Source: Apostichopus japonicus (Eukaryota; Echinodermata; Holothuroidea; Aspidochirotida; Stichopodidae). From it: a DNA stretch of 64,000 bases. Positions 49,345 through 61,356 of this stretch are shown piece after piece (position 1 is the stretch's first letter; each line of letters opens with the position of its first letter). The position numbers and the translations under genes were made by a program. The stretch spans positions 13,940,001 through 14,004,000 of the forward strand of contig NC_092563.1 of assembly GCF_037975245.1 (NCBI RefSeq). The letters are read 5' to 3'. A model generated the notes under the pieces. That model did not search any database. It worked only from the letters and a program-made list of their open reading frames with translations, and was not told the DNA's origin.

Positions 49345-49690
49345 GCAGCTTGCATATAGCATAAAGCATATCATACAGAAGAGCATAGAGCATGGCAGAG
49401 AGCATAGCATAAAGCATAGCATACATTATAGCAGACAGCATAGCATAAAGCATATACAGAAGAGCATAGAGCATGGCAGAGAGCATAGCATAAAGCATAG
49501 CATACATTATAGCAGACAGCATAGCATAAAGCATGTACAGAAGAGCATAGAGCATGGCAGAGAGCATAGCATTTATTATAGCAGACAGTATAGCAGATAG
49601 CATGACATAGCATACAGCATGGCATAAAGCGTGGCATAGAATATAGCACATAGCATAGCAATTATAGCATAACAAACTGCATATAGCACA
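49345..49690. repeat. GCATA-type tandem with 81-bp higher-order unit
   Basis: The acagaagagcatagagcatg segment recurs at 49375, 49456 and 49537, exactly 81 bp apart, within a wider field of agcata/gcata pentamers. Because 81 is a multiple of three, the minus strand keeps a 140-codon open frame repeating a 27-residue block. I do not regard it as a gene. Confidence 0.95.
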
Positions 49691-49839
49691 GCAGGTTCTT
49701 TTGAGTTTGCAGTTTTTTTGTGCGGAACAGCTTTGCATATTCATATTATTTGTGATGGACTTGAATCATGTTGCATGCTCACAACTCGTCATGGTGACAT
49801 AATAATCTTCACTCAAATACTTTTAAAGAAAAGTCACCC

Positions 49840-50003
49840 AGGAAAGAACCTGGGCACGAAAAACCGAAAGACTTATCCGCTCTCAACCCCAGTCCCCTTG
49901 CATCGAGACTGTGACTGCGTGATCATCGTCAGGTGTGTATCACGATTCCCCTCGAAAGGGAACAGATACTACACATGATCTCAGCCAAAAGGCCGAGAAA
50001 TAT
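49840..50003 (-). ncRNA. U2-snRNA-like sequence with non-U2 3' half
   Basis: Read on the minus strand from about 50000, the first 40 bases match the 5' end of U2 spliceosomal RNA at 38 positions, including the invariant CTCGGCCTTTTGGCT and GTAGTA (branch-point pairing region). After TATCTGTTC (about 49961) the sequence leaves U2. There is a GTATC...GATAC hairpin enclosing ttccctttcgaggggaa, and near the far end a CCCAGG...CCTGGG hairpin (about 49839-49858). The U2 Sm site and 3' stem-loops are absent. It is therefore not a normal U2 gene. It may be a retro-copied chimera, a SINE with a U2-derived head, or an unusual structured RNA. Confidence 0.65.
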
Positions 50004-50775
50004 GACACTACCAAGTCTTGTTAGCGGGGAGGGGGAGGGGAGGAGGGGAGGGGGCAGAAAGGGAAAATTCTGTTATTAGTTTTGAATAATTCAAAGACAT
50101 TCATTTAACCGAAGATTTGACACATTGGCCAATCCTTGAAGTCTAAATACTCTTTCTTCTGCGATATTTCAGATAGATTTCTCCGATGTTCCTGGACTTA
50201 TTACACAGAAATAACTTATCAATCTTCTTGCATGTAGACTTTTTTTGTTTTCTTTGAAAATTGATATCTAATCCATGAATTATGTCTCAAAATGCCCCAA
50301 ACCGTCTTCTGTCCAGAGGTGCAAAAGACAGACAGAGTGGTGTACAGATAGCTCCTAAAACAATCCGCCAAAAAAATATAAGAATCCCAATATCCGAAGA
50401 GAAAGGGGAAAAAAATATATATTGAGAAGATATCATAAGTTTTGGGAAAACATTTATGTCATGACGCACATAACAGAATTAGCTCGATAACAATATATTA
50501 CAAGTGTTTTTTATGTGCAGTTTTTTGTCAGCGCTGGACATTTATGCACTAAGACTAGGATCAGAAATATTAATTGGCTGCAAAATTTGTTGCCAAAGAC
50601 ACAAAGTCTTGAGTTTAATGTGTTGCCATCTGGCAAAATCAACTGTAAGTGATATACAAGGCTTAGGCATGTTTATTCTTGATAGTTCTTATTGGAAACT
50701 TGTCAAACAATTTTTTATCTTCTTCAGTTTTTGCAGGTCTTAGGTTGGGTTACCTTTAAAGCTGTATACGATAAA
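50004..50775. other. Non-genic stretch
   Basis: A G-rich tract (50026-50055) is just upstream of the U2-like sequence. Nothing else is recognised. Confidence 0.55.
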
Positions 50776-51120
50776 TTATCCTGTAAGCTTTTGTTTGCGA
50801 CAGCGCTGTTTTCGAGCGGAGGATTGGGAGGCTTGGCCATGGCGCTGCTGGGGAGGGAACGTTGAGGTATAGGGATGGCTGTTGGTATGGAAAAGGGATG
50901 TTTGGCTGAGGAAAGGGTATTGGGACAGGACGATGGATATAGAAGACAGGGTGGGTGGGGGTGTTGGGACAGAAGGTATTGAGGTGGGGGGTGCTTCTGA
51001 GGGCGAGGGAGGATTGTTAAAAAATGTACAAGCCATGTGCTGTTGGTTCCTTGGATTATTCAAATCTAGAGAAAATGTTCCACGAACATTTGATAAATCT
51101 GCTTGGTATTGTTTTAACAT
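50776..51120 (-). CDS. Unrecognised Pro/Ser-rich frame (possible exon)
   Basis: I do not recognise this. The 114-codon minus-strand frame starts with Met directly after an in-frame stop. Residues about 1-36 are of mixed composition; 37-95 are rich in Pro, Ser and Thr. It ends in a basic Arg/Lys/Gln tail. A tttaag acceptor-like site lies 8-9 bases before the Met. The opposite strand is also open for 83 codons, and the region is simple in composition (G-rich on +), so it may be chance. Confidence 0.2.
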   Translation of the reverse strand: MLKQYQADLSNVRGTFSLDLNNPRNQQHMACTFFNNPPSPSEAPPTSIPSVPTPPPTLSSISIVLSQYPFLSQTSLFHTNSHPYTSTFPPQQRHGQASQSSARKQRCRKQKLTG

Positions 51121-51790
51121 ATGTTTGGCTTAAATTTAAATAAATAGATCAAGTGTAGAATGTCTGAGCTTTAAAGGAACCCTTTTTCATGCAAGGCCCA
51201 TAACTGTGCTAAAAAGATTTTTTTTGGGGGGGGGGGGAGGGGGGACGGCTTGTTACACACATCTAATTGGCTCTTCCCCTCATTCCAAGTTGGACCTACC
51301 ATGGAAGTTAACATAAGTATAATCATTAATTTGATGCACAAAGACCCAGAGATTACTCACATGTCTTTGTTTTATTATTTATTTAAAATTGGAAACAGTA
51401 GACATTTGTCACAATTTGAATATTACTTTATTTAAAAGTGAACCTTGACTTATCAATCTACTGATTTGCTAACTGACTGACTGACTGACTGATTAACTGG
51501 TGGATCTATATTACTGATGGGACTTTTACTGTGGAACAACATCAAATCTTTTGCATAGCTGCCTTAATATATTTTCACAGAGTGATAATTACTAAAGAGA
51601 GAAAATTGCTCAATTTCTCTTGAATTCGGATTAAACCCATCAATCTTAAGTCTGTGGTTTCACTCATATCCTATTCTACAAGGGCCAGAGAGAAACATTG
51701 GTTGGAAGAAAGGGTCAGAGAGAATCATTAGTTTTACCATACCTATAAGAAGCCAGGAGCAAATGTGTACTGTTATGGCCTCTAGGGTGA
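51121..51790. other. Non-genic stretch
   Basis: It contains a poly-G run (51224-51244) and a (GACT)n tract (51474-51490). No gene is seen. Confidence 0.55.
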
Positions 51791-52262
51791 AGCATACCCT
51801 GTAAGGTCCACATACCCTATTAGGTCCACATTCCTTATCAGGTCCACATACCCTATTAGGTCCACATACCCCATTCGGTCCACATACCCTATTAGGTCCA
51901 CATAACCTATTATGTCCACATACCCTATTAGGTCCACATATCCTATTAGTTCCACATACCTTATTAGGTCCACATACCCTATTAGGTCCACATACCCCAT
52001 TCGGTCCACATAACCTATTAGGTCCACATAACCTATTAGGTCCACATATCCTATTAGGTCCACATACCCTATTAGGTCCACATATCCTATCAGGTCCACA
52101 TACCCTATTATGCCCACAAACCCTATTAGGTCCACATATCCTATTAGGTCCACATACCTCATTAGGTTCACATACCCTATTAGGTCCACATGCCCTATTA
52201 GGTTCACATACCCTATGAGGTCCACATACCTTATTAAGTCCACATACCTTATTAGGTCCACA
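51791..52262. repeat. 18-bp minisatellite, about 26 units
   Basis: The unit is cataccctattaggtcca with point variants. The minus strand is open for 159 codons as a repeating six-residue block (YVDLIG). The frame is kept because the unit is six codons long. Variation is spread over all codon positions, so I regard it as non-coding. Confidence 0.97.
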
Positions 52263-52605
52263 TTTGATTTGATCCTAGTGGGCCAGTGTTAAAGAAAATT
52301 CATTCATGGACAGGAAAATTATGGCCAACAGGCAGCTCTAGGCTACCTCAATTGAAACCATAGGCTGTGAGGGAATCTCTGGTGAGGTTGGGTACAGTTA
52401 TTATTAATATTCACCTCTGCACCTCAGTCCACAAAGAATATGGGATTCAATAACATTAAAGATTGGATAAGACTGTACCTATATGGGTAGATCATAGGGA
52501 TGGTGTATTTCTTTCCTTTTCAATTTCCAATTTCTACCCGAGGGAATGATTTAGTGTTCCGCGTTTATGTATCAGCCTTGAGGTTCTAAACGTTTGTATG
52601 TTATA
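52263..52605. other. Short non-genic stretch
   Basis: Nothing recognisable between the 18-bp array and the hAT MITE. Confidence 0.6.
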
Positions 52606-52991
52606 CAGTGGCGGAGCGTCCATACAGTCAGGGGGGGGGCGGATGCCCCCCTGACGGACTCAAATGGACTGCTGGCGCCCTTTTCAGCTCTTTACCACTT
52701 TTTACTTATTCGCGATTATTGACTTTTTTATTGCGCTCTCATCTACTTATTGACATTTTTTGTGACATTTTGTTGGTGTAATTTGGCGATGACACCTATT
52801 AATTCTTAGTTTATCTGCAAATTAGCCAGGCCCGGAAAGGGTCATTTCCGGCGATCTAGGGAGTATCTTTACTCAAAAATTTTCTGTACGCTACGCGCCA
52901 ACCAGTGGTGGCGCTCCGCTTAGATAGTGTCGAAAGCGCCCCTACAGACCATTCTCGCCCCTCCTGACCAATACCCCTAGCTCCGCCACTG
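52606..52991 (+). mobile_element. hAT-type MITE, CAGTGGCGGAGC family, copy 2
   Basis: The ends CAGTGGCGGAGC and GCTCCGCCACTG are perfect inverted repeats. They are flanked by an exact 8-bp direct repeat, atgttata, at 52598-52605 and 52992-52999. The body (386 bp) encodes nothing. This copy gives the clearest limits of the family. Confidence 0.96.
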
Positions 52992-52999
52992 ATGTTATA

Positions 53000-54252
53000 A
53001 TGTACTATTCTTCCTGTGTTCAAAAATTGCTATCTATCTCTGCACTCGTGTAGCAATTTGATCATTTTGAGTAGCATTTTGCTGTGCAGATACCGGATAA
53101 ATTATTCGCTGTTACCCTCATATTTCCTTTACTATATTTCGGCAAATTTCCATAACGTCCCTGAAAAATATTTTCGTCATCTTCGTAAAAAAAAAAACCT
53201 ACGTACTTATCCAAAAAGTATAGACCCATTTTACCGTGAAAGTAACACATAAAACAGAAGGAAAAAAAACACACAAGTTATGTTTGTTCAGAAGTGTATA
53301 GCCCGAAGCTAGCTCGTTTTAATTGGCAGGCAAAATGTTACGTATGCCTATTTTTCCGCCTGGTCGATCTTTGCGAAGGAATACCCCCGAAAAAAAAAGA
53401 AACAAATTTGGGAATTGGGAACCAAAATGTGGAAATTGTAGGACACCAATTTTACACATATTGAAAATGGCATTATTTCAAGTCAATACAATTGATTTCA
53501 TTAAAAAATGTTAGAATTATATTCAACTCTGCTGTTTTTTTCCACTGTTTATAAAAAATAAAATAAAAATTAGAAAAAAATGACAAGGATTTACATCTGA
53601 GAAATGAAGTGTCCAAGGCTGCGTGTACATGCTTTTCATTTAATCTATGTTTCTGCATGGGTAGATATATTTGCTATAAAATCTTTTTAACCAAAATTGA
53701 CTTATTGAATTTATATTTTGAAAATGACTGTATATAACGCAATAACAAATCACAGACTCGTTGGGGCTTTAAAAATAAAACCGTTAGACTGTGAACTAAA
53801 TTTTAGCGTCAAATTGTTCAATTTTTTACACTAGAACGACATCATTGTTATATATGTTATACTTATATATGATCAAAACAAAGTTTCTTCTTACGCATAT
53901 TGTTAATGCTTTTGTAATTTGCATCAGAATGATGAAAAATTGTCTTCGCTTGTCTTCGATACCCGTCTGTATGAAACGAAAGAGGAGGCAACCTGGGTGA
54001 CATTATTGTAAAGTTTGACAATTGTGTACTATATGACTATATCCCTGTTGCAACAAATATAGTACATTTACTGTTATACAAACCTTAACATGCCATGACC
54101 TGATTCAAGCTCTCTCTGTAACCAAGAAAAATGAGCAACAGTTAATATCCTACTTCCAGTGACTCGGACTGACATTTAACACACAAACAGATGTATGTAT
54201 AAATACATGTAGGTACATATCTATACATGTAAATATTTAACCAACTCATTAC
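53000..54252. other. Non-genic stretch
   Basis: A/T-rich, with no supported gene. Confidence 0.55.
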
Positions 54253-54258
54253 AATTTC

Positions 54259-54450
<192 letters not shown>

Positions 54451-54504
54451 GTACACATACATAGACATATAGCATATTTGAGATCAAACTTTATGGCCAC
54501 TTAA

Positions 54505-54735
54505 AACAAATTTGTCACCAAACAGGACTAGCATTATTAGATACAGGTGGCAAAAGCCTAGAGTGGTGGATTAACCACCTTCCTTACTGGTTCCAAACCT
54601 CTGAACAAACAGTCAATGTCCATAGCCTAGTTGGTTAGTGTGTCCGCATATAAAGCGGGACGGCCGAGTTTGAAACCCGGGTTTGAAGCTTGGTGCAGGC
54701 TGGAGGTTTCATCAAATTTTCAAAGTCATTACTGT
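54505..54735 (+). mobile_element. Composite tRNA-like dispersed repeat, copy 4 (diverged)
   Basis: It aligns with copies 1-3 from 'tttgtcaccaaacag' through a box-A-like tagcctagttgg and box-B-like gagtttgaaaccc to 'ggctggagg'. It carries a local duplication near box B (cccgggtttgaagc). A block beginning agcatatttgagat flanks it on both sides (about 54471 and 54749). Confidence 0.8.
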
Positions 54736-55149
54736 TTAAAATATATACAGCATATTTGAGATTGAACCTTATAGCCACTTCAAAAATGGTCATCGTATTG
54801 CCTTCAAATGTCACCATGCCACAAATTGCTAATTATTAGTTTTTGTAAATTAAATTTCATACAGATTTTTAATTCCCAGAATAGTTAATTAAGTTTTATA
54901 TCAGAAACCAAAATATGAATAAGAAATTAATGCTGTCAATGATAGCAATGAAATGGTATTGATAATTTAAAGTATGAGTGACCATTATTTGAATTAATCT
55001 AGCATATTTGAGGCACAATATTTTATGACCTTGTGAAGTCAGTAAAGTCTTGCTTCTATAATCCATCCACCAAACATTATTTTGTGAAGGAATTTAAGTT
55101 ATGAATAATAACTTTCAAGTTTTAATGGTACAGTCATTGCTTATATTTC
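54736..55149. other. Non-genic stretch with short repeat
   Basis: It carries two more agcatatttgag blocks (54749 and about 55001) and nothing else. Confidence 0.5.
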
Positions 55150-56350
55150 AAGTATCGTATGTCCGATGCTTTGCATCCATCAGAACCTATGCCTTCAAGT
55201 TGACGAATGTGTGCGTATATGTGTGAGTGGGTATATGTGTGTGTGCATGTGACGCCCTAGCTTGTAAACACAAGAAGGAGATATGTGATTGATGTCGTAC
55301 TTGGTATTAATATGTTGGTCAGGGTCAGTCGATAATCCCTATTGTTTGTGGTCGGGCTGTCATGCATATTAAAGAGTGGGCAGGCTTAATGTAAAATTCT
55401 TAAAATATCAATCTCTCTTCAACCATACGTACGATTTAGTTCATAGTTGGCATGGTGATGTAAGTATATAGTAAGTACATGTTCTTTGCATAACAATTTT
55501 TATATTCATGAGTGGATGGGGCTTAATAGGAAATCATTGAAAATGGGTTGTAACACGATATCTCAACAAACATAACAACAAGTTGAATCAAAGTCATACT
55601 CGGTAGATAGATAGATGAGCTATGCTTGGTAGATGTGCCCTATTGATTTCGGTTCCCAATATCTCTGCAACGGTATGTCCAATTTAGTTTATACTGGGTA
55701 TGGTGATGTAAAAACATAGCGTGTACATGTCGTTTACAACAACATTTAGGCCGACATGTTTTGGGACCATCTGGGCCACAAAGTATTCAGGGCAATATTT
55801 GGGCTAGGTGGGCCCAAATTTCATTCCCACTTCAAATGCATTTTGGGACATATCATTGTGCCCAAATTTGTGGGGCCCAATGTTTTTGGGACCAATTGGA
55901 CCCACATTTCTCGGGATTCAATTTTTGGGCGCCAAATATATTTTTGATGGAGTTCGTTGGCGCCAAAAATATTGTTGGGCCCAATTTCTTTGGGAAGGGC
56001 CAAAACTTTAAAATTGCAAAAACTCCACAAAGTTCTTTAAATAGAATTTTATTAAACTTGGAATACAGTTGTTAGTTAAAAGCTGGTACATGTAGGTCTA
56101 CATTTTTTTGGGACCATATGGGCCCCAAAATATTCCAGTTGCAATTTTGGGCCGGGTGGGCCCAAATTTTATTTCCCCCTCAAATGCATTTTGTGACACA
56201 TTGTTAGGGTCTGAATTTGTGGGGCCCAAAATTTTGGGCTCACATTGTTTTGGTTCAATTTTGGGGCTCAATTCTTTGGAGCAAATATAGGTTTGAGTCA
56301 CTTTGTTAGCTTGGAACATTTTTGGGATCATTTAGGCGCAAAATGTTTTT
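55150..56350. repeat. GGGCCC-rich dispersed/tandem repeat domain
   Basis: Two units with 'gggaccatctgggcc' (about 55762 and 56111) are homologous to 20.9-21.6 kb. The upstream 55.15-55.7 kb carries related modules with 'gtatggtgatgta' and a TG-rich tract (55208-55250), the same order as at 19.7-21.6 kb. Confidence 0.75.
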
Positions 56351-58121
56351 ATACTAAATAAGACTGTCAACGTGACAAACGATTCCTAGTACCCGTCTTT
56401 TTAATTACCGCATTAGTCAATAGATAATCCATATCCATTTTGGTGTGCACAAGTTCATGAATATGAACATGTATGGCAATACCACACTATGAATACATTC
56501 AGACATCGGAACCACTAAACAGTTTCTTTTTCTGGTTACTCATGTTTTTTTTTTCTTCTCTCCTTTACATAAACTGTCCGATAGAAGTGCAATGTCCCCC
56601 CTGAGAGAACATCTAAGATCCAAAGTCCAAACACATATCAGAGTGAGGTCCAAATTGATTTGAAGCCAGAAACCAATATTACAGACGACGAGACAATTTT
56701 GAAATAAAGGTATCGCAATTATTTATACGTGTATGTAGAGGGACTTAAAAGTGCACTTAAAAGCTTTTCTAAGTCATTGGGAGTTAATGAAAGAGAAGTT
56801 AAATTTGGCGATGATTTGTGGTCTGGACACTTTTCATAGCCTTTTTTTGTCAGATGGTGTGAAAAAACCTTTCTGTGATTACAACACTATCTTGAAATTT
56901 GGAAACTCGAGAATACAAGCTTATGACAAATAGCTGCATTGTCATAATATATTAATTTCTTCAAAAGGCTAATTTTCACAGATGTTAAAATTGATTTTGA
57001 TAATCTTTTTAATGGAAAACTTTCTATTTATTCCATCTCTATTTTGAAATTTCTGAAACTTGAGACTGCAAGTTTATGACAATAGCCACGTTGTCATAGT
57101 GTCATTAATTTCCACAGCATCGGAAAATTGTTTAAAATCGACTCAGAAAGCTGATTTAACACATTTGAAATTGATTTTGATAATCTCTCTTAATAGAAGT
57201 ATTATTAAGCATGTACGAGTAAATTGGAACATTAAAAGAAAATGAAAAAATACTGTTACGACATCACTATTGGAAATTTATGAAACTTGAGCCTACAGGC
57301 CTATGACATATCCACAGTGTCACATATATATTTGTTCTTGCACAGCATAAGAACCTTAAACAAGGTCCCTTTAGCTGGTTGCAATTTGACTGTAATAATT
57401 ATAGTTTAATAATATTTCATAATAGTAAAATAATAAAAATTCCTTAAAACCACAGCTTAAAACCACAGTTACTATCTGAAATAATAATGATGGAAAATGG
57501 CCCAATTTTTTTTTAAAGTTTTGGTTTTGCTTGTTGGATGAATTTTTTAAAAGAAATTGTCTAAGGTAAAAACATTTTCAGAGTGAAACAGAATCTCTAT
57601 AATCACTCACCGATCAACTGTCGTATTTTTTATGGCAAGTTTGAAAATGTGGGCGGAATGTCAGTTTTGTTTGATCAAACATATTCTTGTCGTTTCGCAT
57701 AACAGGCTTTAAGTTTTAGCATTCTTTTTTTTGCCCTTTTCATTCGAACGATTTAAATCTTGATTTCTTTTACAGCATGAAATGTGCAATTGAAACCAAA
57801 ACAAAAGATATTTACAACTCTAGTTAGTAGTCACCTCCCATATATTAAAGCCACACAAATGTGACTGATATATGGTTGCAATAATAACCAATAATATTCT
57901 CAATCATATTGATTGGTGATATATGCACATTCTGCTAGAAGTTCAAAGGTAGTCAATGGTGATAAAGCAATATCGGGCGTAGGTAAATTCTGACACTTAG
58001 CTTTTGTTTGAAGTGGGAATTCCCCCATCTTTTGCAAACTAGAATTCATTGAAATTTCCTTTAGTAGACGAACAGAGCCCTGATGATAAAAAAACAAATC
58101 TATTGTTACTTTCTGTAAAGC
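56351..58121. other. Non-genic stretch with a weak repeat
   Basis: Three diverged blocks with 'gaaacttgag..caagtttatgaca' lie near 56893, 57045 and 57270. No gene is seen. Confidence 0.5.
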
Positions 58122-58162
58122 TTGCATAATATTGTCAATATATCTGGGTATATTGAATATAT

Positions 58163-58207
<45 letters not shown>

Positions 58208-58271
58208 TTTTACATGCATGCATGCGTGCGTGCACTTGCATCATATTGTCAATATACCTAGGTATACTGAA
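58122..58271. repeat. 36-bp direct repeats flanking (TA)n/(CATG)n
   Basis: ttgcataatattgtcaatat... at 58122-58157 recurs at 58236-58271 with four changes. Between them is a TA tract and a CATG/CGTG tract. Confidence 0.85.
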
Positions 58272-58601
58272 GGATAGACTGGTTTGTAAAGGTGTGTTGC
58301 ACGGACTAGGATTTCATATTTTCGTTCAAACTTATTTTCTTTTTGTGCAGATTATCAGTCTATTATTGACTGACAGTATAAACTAGATATGAATGCAATG
58401 GAAAGGGTTTCCCTAACAGGTCACATTGAGATATATTCTTTCATTTAAGAGATTTGTATTATTAACTATTCCTGCTCGTATGTACTTTATAGATTGAATA
58501 TGGGAGCCCCGTTTCATTTTAAGTGCGTTAAAATTGAGCCACCAACTTTTCTTAATTCAATTCTTACTCTCCTACATTCCAGAACCAAATAAATATTAAA
58601 A
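58272..58601. other. Short non-genic stretch
   Basis: No feature seen. Confidence 0.5.
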
Positions 58602-58826
58602 AACTAGTTTTATATGAGTGGAGGGATTGTGTTATAAGCAGCAGGTAAAACATATTTTTGGGGAAATTATTGTTTTCCTCAGTCTCCCCCCCCCCCCAAA
58701 AAAAATCCTCCTATATGAGAGTCAGCATGCATCAATGACCCAAGGGCCACAGCCCTCTTTTATAAAATCGTTGATACACCTTTGGCCGTTCCATAAAGGT
58801 CCATGCCCCCTACCTAAATCAGTTGG
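58602..58826 (+). repeat. Duplicated segment, copy 1
   Basis: Its first part (around ggggaaattattgttttcct) matches 60216-60310 and its second part (from the C run to ccccctacctaaatca) matches 60788-60929, in the same order. Confidence 0.8.
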
Positions 58827-58840
58827 CAAGAGAAGCTACC

Positions 58841-59145
58841 TGCTACTTATGTTGCTAAACTTTAAGAGGAGGTGCTTGCTAGTTATGTTGCTAAACTTAA
58901 AGAGGAGGTGCTTGCTAGTTATGTTGCTAAACTTAAAGAGGAGGTGCTTGCTAGTTATGTTGCTAAACTTAAAGAGGAGGTGCTTGCAAGTTATGTTGCT
59001 AAACTTAAAGAGGAGGTGCTTGCTAGTTATGTTACTAAACTTAAAGAGGATGTGCTTGCTAGTTATGTTGCTAAACTTAAAGAGGAGGTGCTTGCTAGTT
59101 AGGTTGCTAAACTTAAAGAGGGGGTGCTTGCTAGTTACGTTGATA
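58841..59145 (+). repeat. 36-bp tandem repeat, about 8.5 units
   Basis: The unit contains agttatgttgctaaactt plus aaagaggaggtgcttgct. Two plus-strand frames stay open across it. One gives a 12-residue block ASYVAKLKEEVL repeated six times. That frame is bounded by stops in the first (taa) and last (tag) units. Unit length divisible by three keeps the frames open. Coding status is unproven. Confidence 0.95.
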
Positions 59146-60215
59146 AAATTAAAACATCTGATACTGTTCGGTAAAAAAACTGTTTTCAGTTAGTGTTAAT
59201 AATACAAACAGAATATATGCACTACTTCATCTTGTAGCACCTTATGATATTCACATATTGATAAAATGGACTTAAAGGAATAAGACTAGGGTTGTATAAG
59301 ACCAGTAATATGAAATGCCATGAAGATTTTCCTCGGATGAGTTTTTGGATCATGAAGATTATCTATCGTGAGGGCGATGTCTAGATTGGAAGTGGGCATA
59401 GGGGTTGAACAGAGGGTGAATTTTTTGTGGCCCATTGGAAGGTTTTCATGTGGCCCAGAGAACCTTGTAGCAAGGTAAAGCATCATATGCACATACACTT
59501 GTATTTAGAGAGTTTGGCTGTGGGTTCAACAGTTGCTTTATGACATGATATTTTAACATAACTAATATGAATCTTGGAAAGGTAGAACTTTTATTTGTCA
59601 TTAATTTTGTAATATTTCTAATTTTGTCAAGAAAGTAGCCTGTACATCCCTAAGCTTGAGCTGAATAGGTACACTATTATTTAAATCCCCCCTCGCTGCC
59701 CCACCCATCACCGCCCTGCTGTAGATGACATTGGCTGGGTGTGCTTCACCCTTTAACCTGGTAATTATAAGTCTCTTTAAGTGAACAAATTGATAACGAT
59801 TAGAACCCGCCAAATTCTTATGACCTCTTTCACCGATATCCGTCCGTGATATTTCTTGTTCTGCGCAATATGAAAAACCATCCCCCTAAAATTGTCAGCT
59901 AAAGAATTTCCAGAAACTGCGTCACAAATGCTGCCTGATCTTATATACAAAGGAAGTGTGTATGTGATCTGAGCAATTTGTAGATTATAATAAACATATC
60001 AAAAAGCATTTCCTGGGAAATGTGAAATGAATCCATATGTGATAGGTTTAGGGGGAAATATTTATCGGTTCTTTTCTGAGCTGTGTGTTATTATTATAAT
60101 AAAGTAAGTTTGATATACAGACTTGACTTTTTTGAAGCAGATGTACAATATATCCCTTTACAGGAAACCAATCAAACTCAATAGACGGAAGGTAGCTCCC
60201 CGAATGAATATTAAA
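59146..60215. other. Non-genic stretch
   Basis: No supported gene. Confidence 0.55.
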
Positions 60216-60929
60216 TGGCTAGTTTTGTATGATTGCGGGGATTGCCTTTATAGTCAGCTGATAAAAACTCATTTCGGGGAAATTATTGTTTTCCTTATCA
60301 TTCCCTCCGTCGTGGGGAATTTCCCATTTCATTTCCATAGTGAGGATATTCTATTGAAATAATTCATATATGGCTAATTTTGTCTAATAATAAAATTTGA
60401 CCTGGAAAAAGAATTGAGTTTTGCGGTTCATGGAATAATTGACACCAAAACCGCATTCGGTAATCAAGATGAAGTCGTGTATTCTGTGTGTATATATGTA
60501 TATATGTAGTCCCGGTTGATTATAGTGCGAGGTTAGGTAGGGTGCTGGTTTTATGAGGTTAACAGCAGGGTGAATAGTGGACAACTGGCAGATTTATTTT
60601 CAACAATTGTGGGCAGTGTTCAACATCAGCAAGGGAAAAGTAGTTGAGTCAGGAGCTTGTGTTTATTATCAGCATTCAAAAATAGTTATTACCACAACCT
60701 TGCATTTAGACCTTAATTTTAATGCCTCAGAATGCTTCAAAATTTGATGTCTAAACTTTTATTTCATTTCTCTGGAGGACCTCAGTTCCCCCCCCCCCCT
60801 TAACTCCTCCTGCATTAATGACCCCAGAGCCACAGTCCCTCTTTTATCAAATCTTTCATCCTCCTCTGGCCCTTCCATATGAAAGTGCCATGCCCACCCC
60901 CCCCCGCCCCCTACCTACCTAAATCATGG
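60216..60929 (+). repeat. Duplicated segment, copy 2 (split)
   Basis: 60216-60310 and 60788-60929 align with 58602-58826. About 480 bp lie between the two parts here but not in copy 1. Confidence 0.7.
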
Positions 60930-61356
60930 TAGGATCTCATCCGAACTGTTTTATGTGGAATTGTGATGCTCTTAATTTAAAACTAATACTAATTTTAAAG
61001 CCTAACTAATTATCCTAAAATAATCAGTGGACAGTTCATTGATTGTGAGTCTATTTGGTCAGGACTGGTCATGCCCTTGATCTTGAAAATCTGACTATAA
61101 TATCTGAAGTTAGCAAAGTGCAAGTATAAAGGTTTGCAATTGGGACCGTGAGATAGGCCTAATGTGGTTAATAGTGTTCTCGCTGAAACCAATGCCATCA
61201 CTTAATTGGTTATGTCTTCAGGTTCAATATTATTAGATTATCTTTTTGCAAAACCCATCTCCATTATCGAAAATAAACATCGTCAAGAAATAAAGAAAGA
61301 AAATAGAGAAATTACAACTAAAATGGAAACACAATTCACATTGGAAACACAATTTA
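60930..61356. other. Non-genic stretch with a diverged dispersed repeat
   Basis: 61186-61284 matches 43667-43785. A short ggaaacacaatt block is repeated at 61325 and 61342. Confidence 0.55.

Noticed and set aside
49322-49744. 140-codon minus-strand frame, apparently membrane-like (Met/Leu/Tyr/Ala)
   Set aside because: It is a translation of the GCATA repeat; hydrophobicity follows from the repeat sequence.
49840-50003. Intact U2 snRNA gene
   Set aside because: U2 identity ends after about 40 nt; the Sm site and 3' stem-loops are missing.
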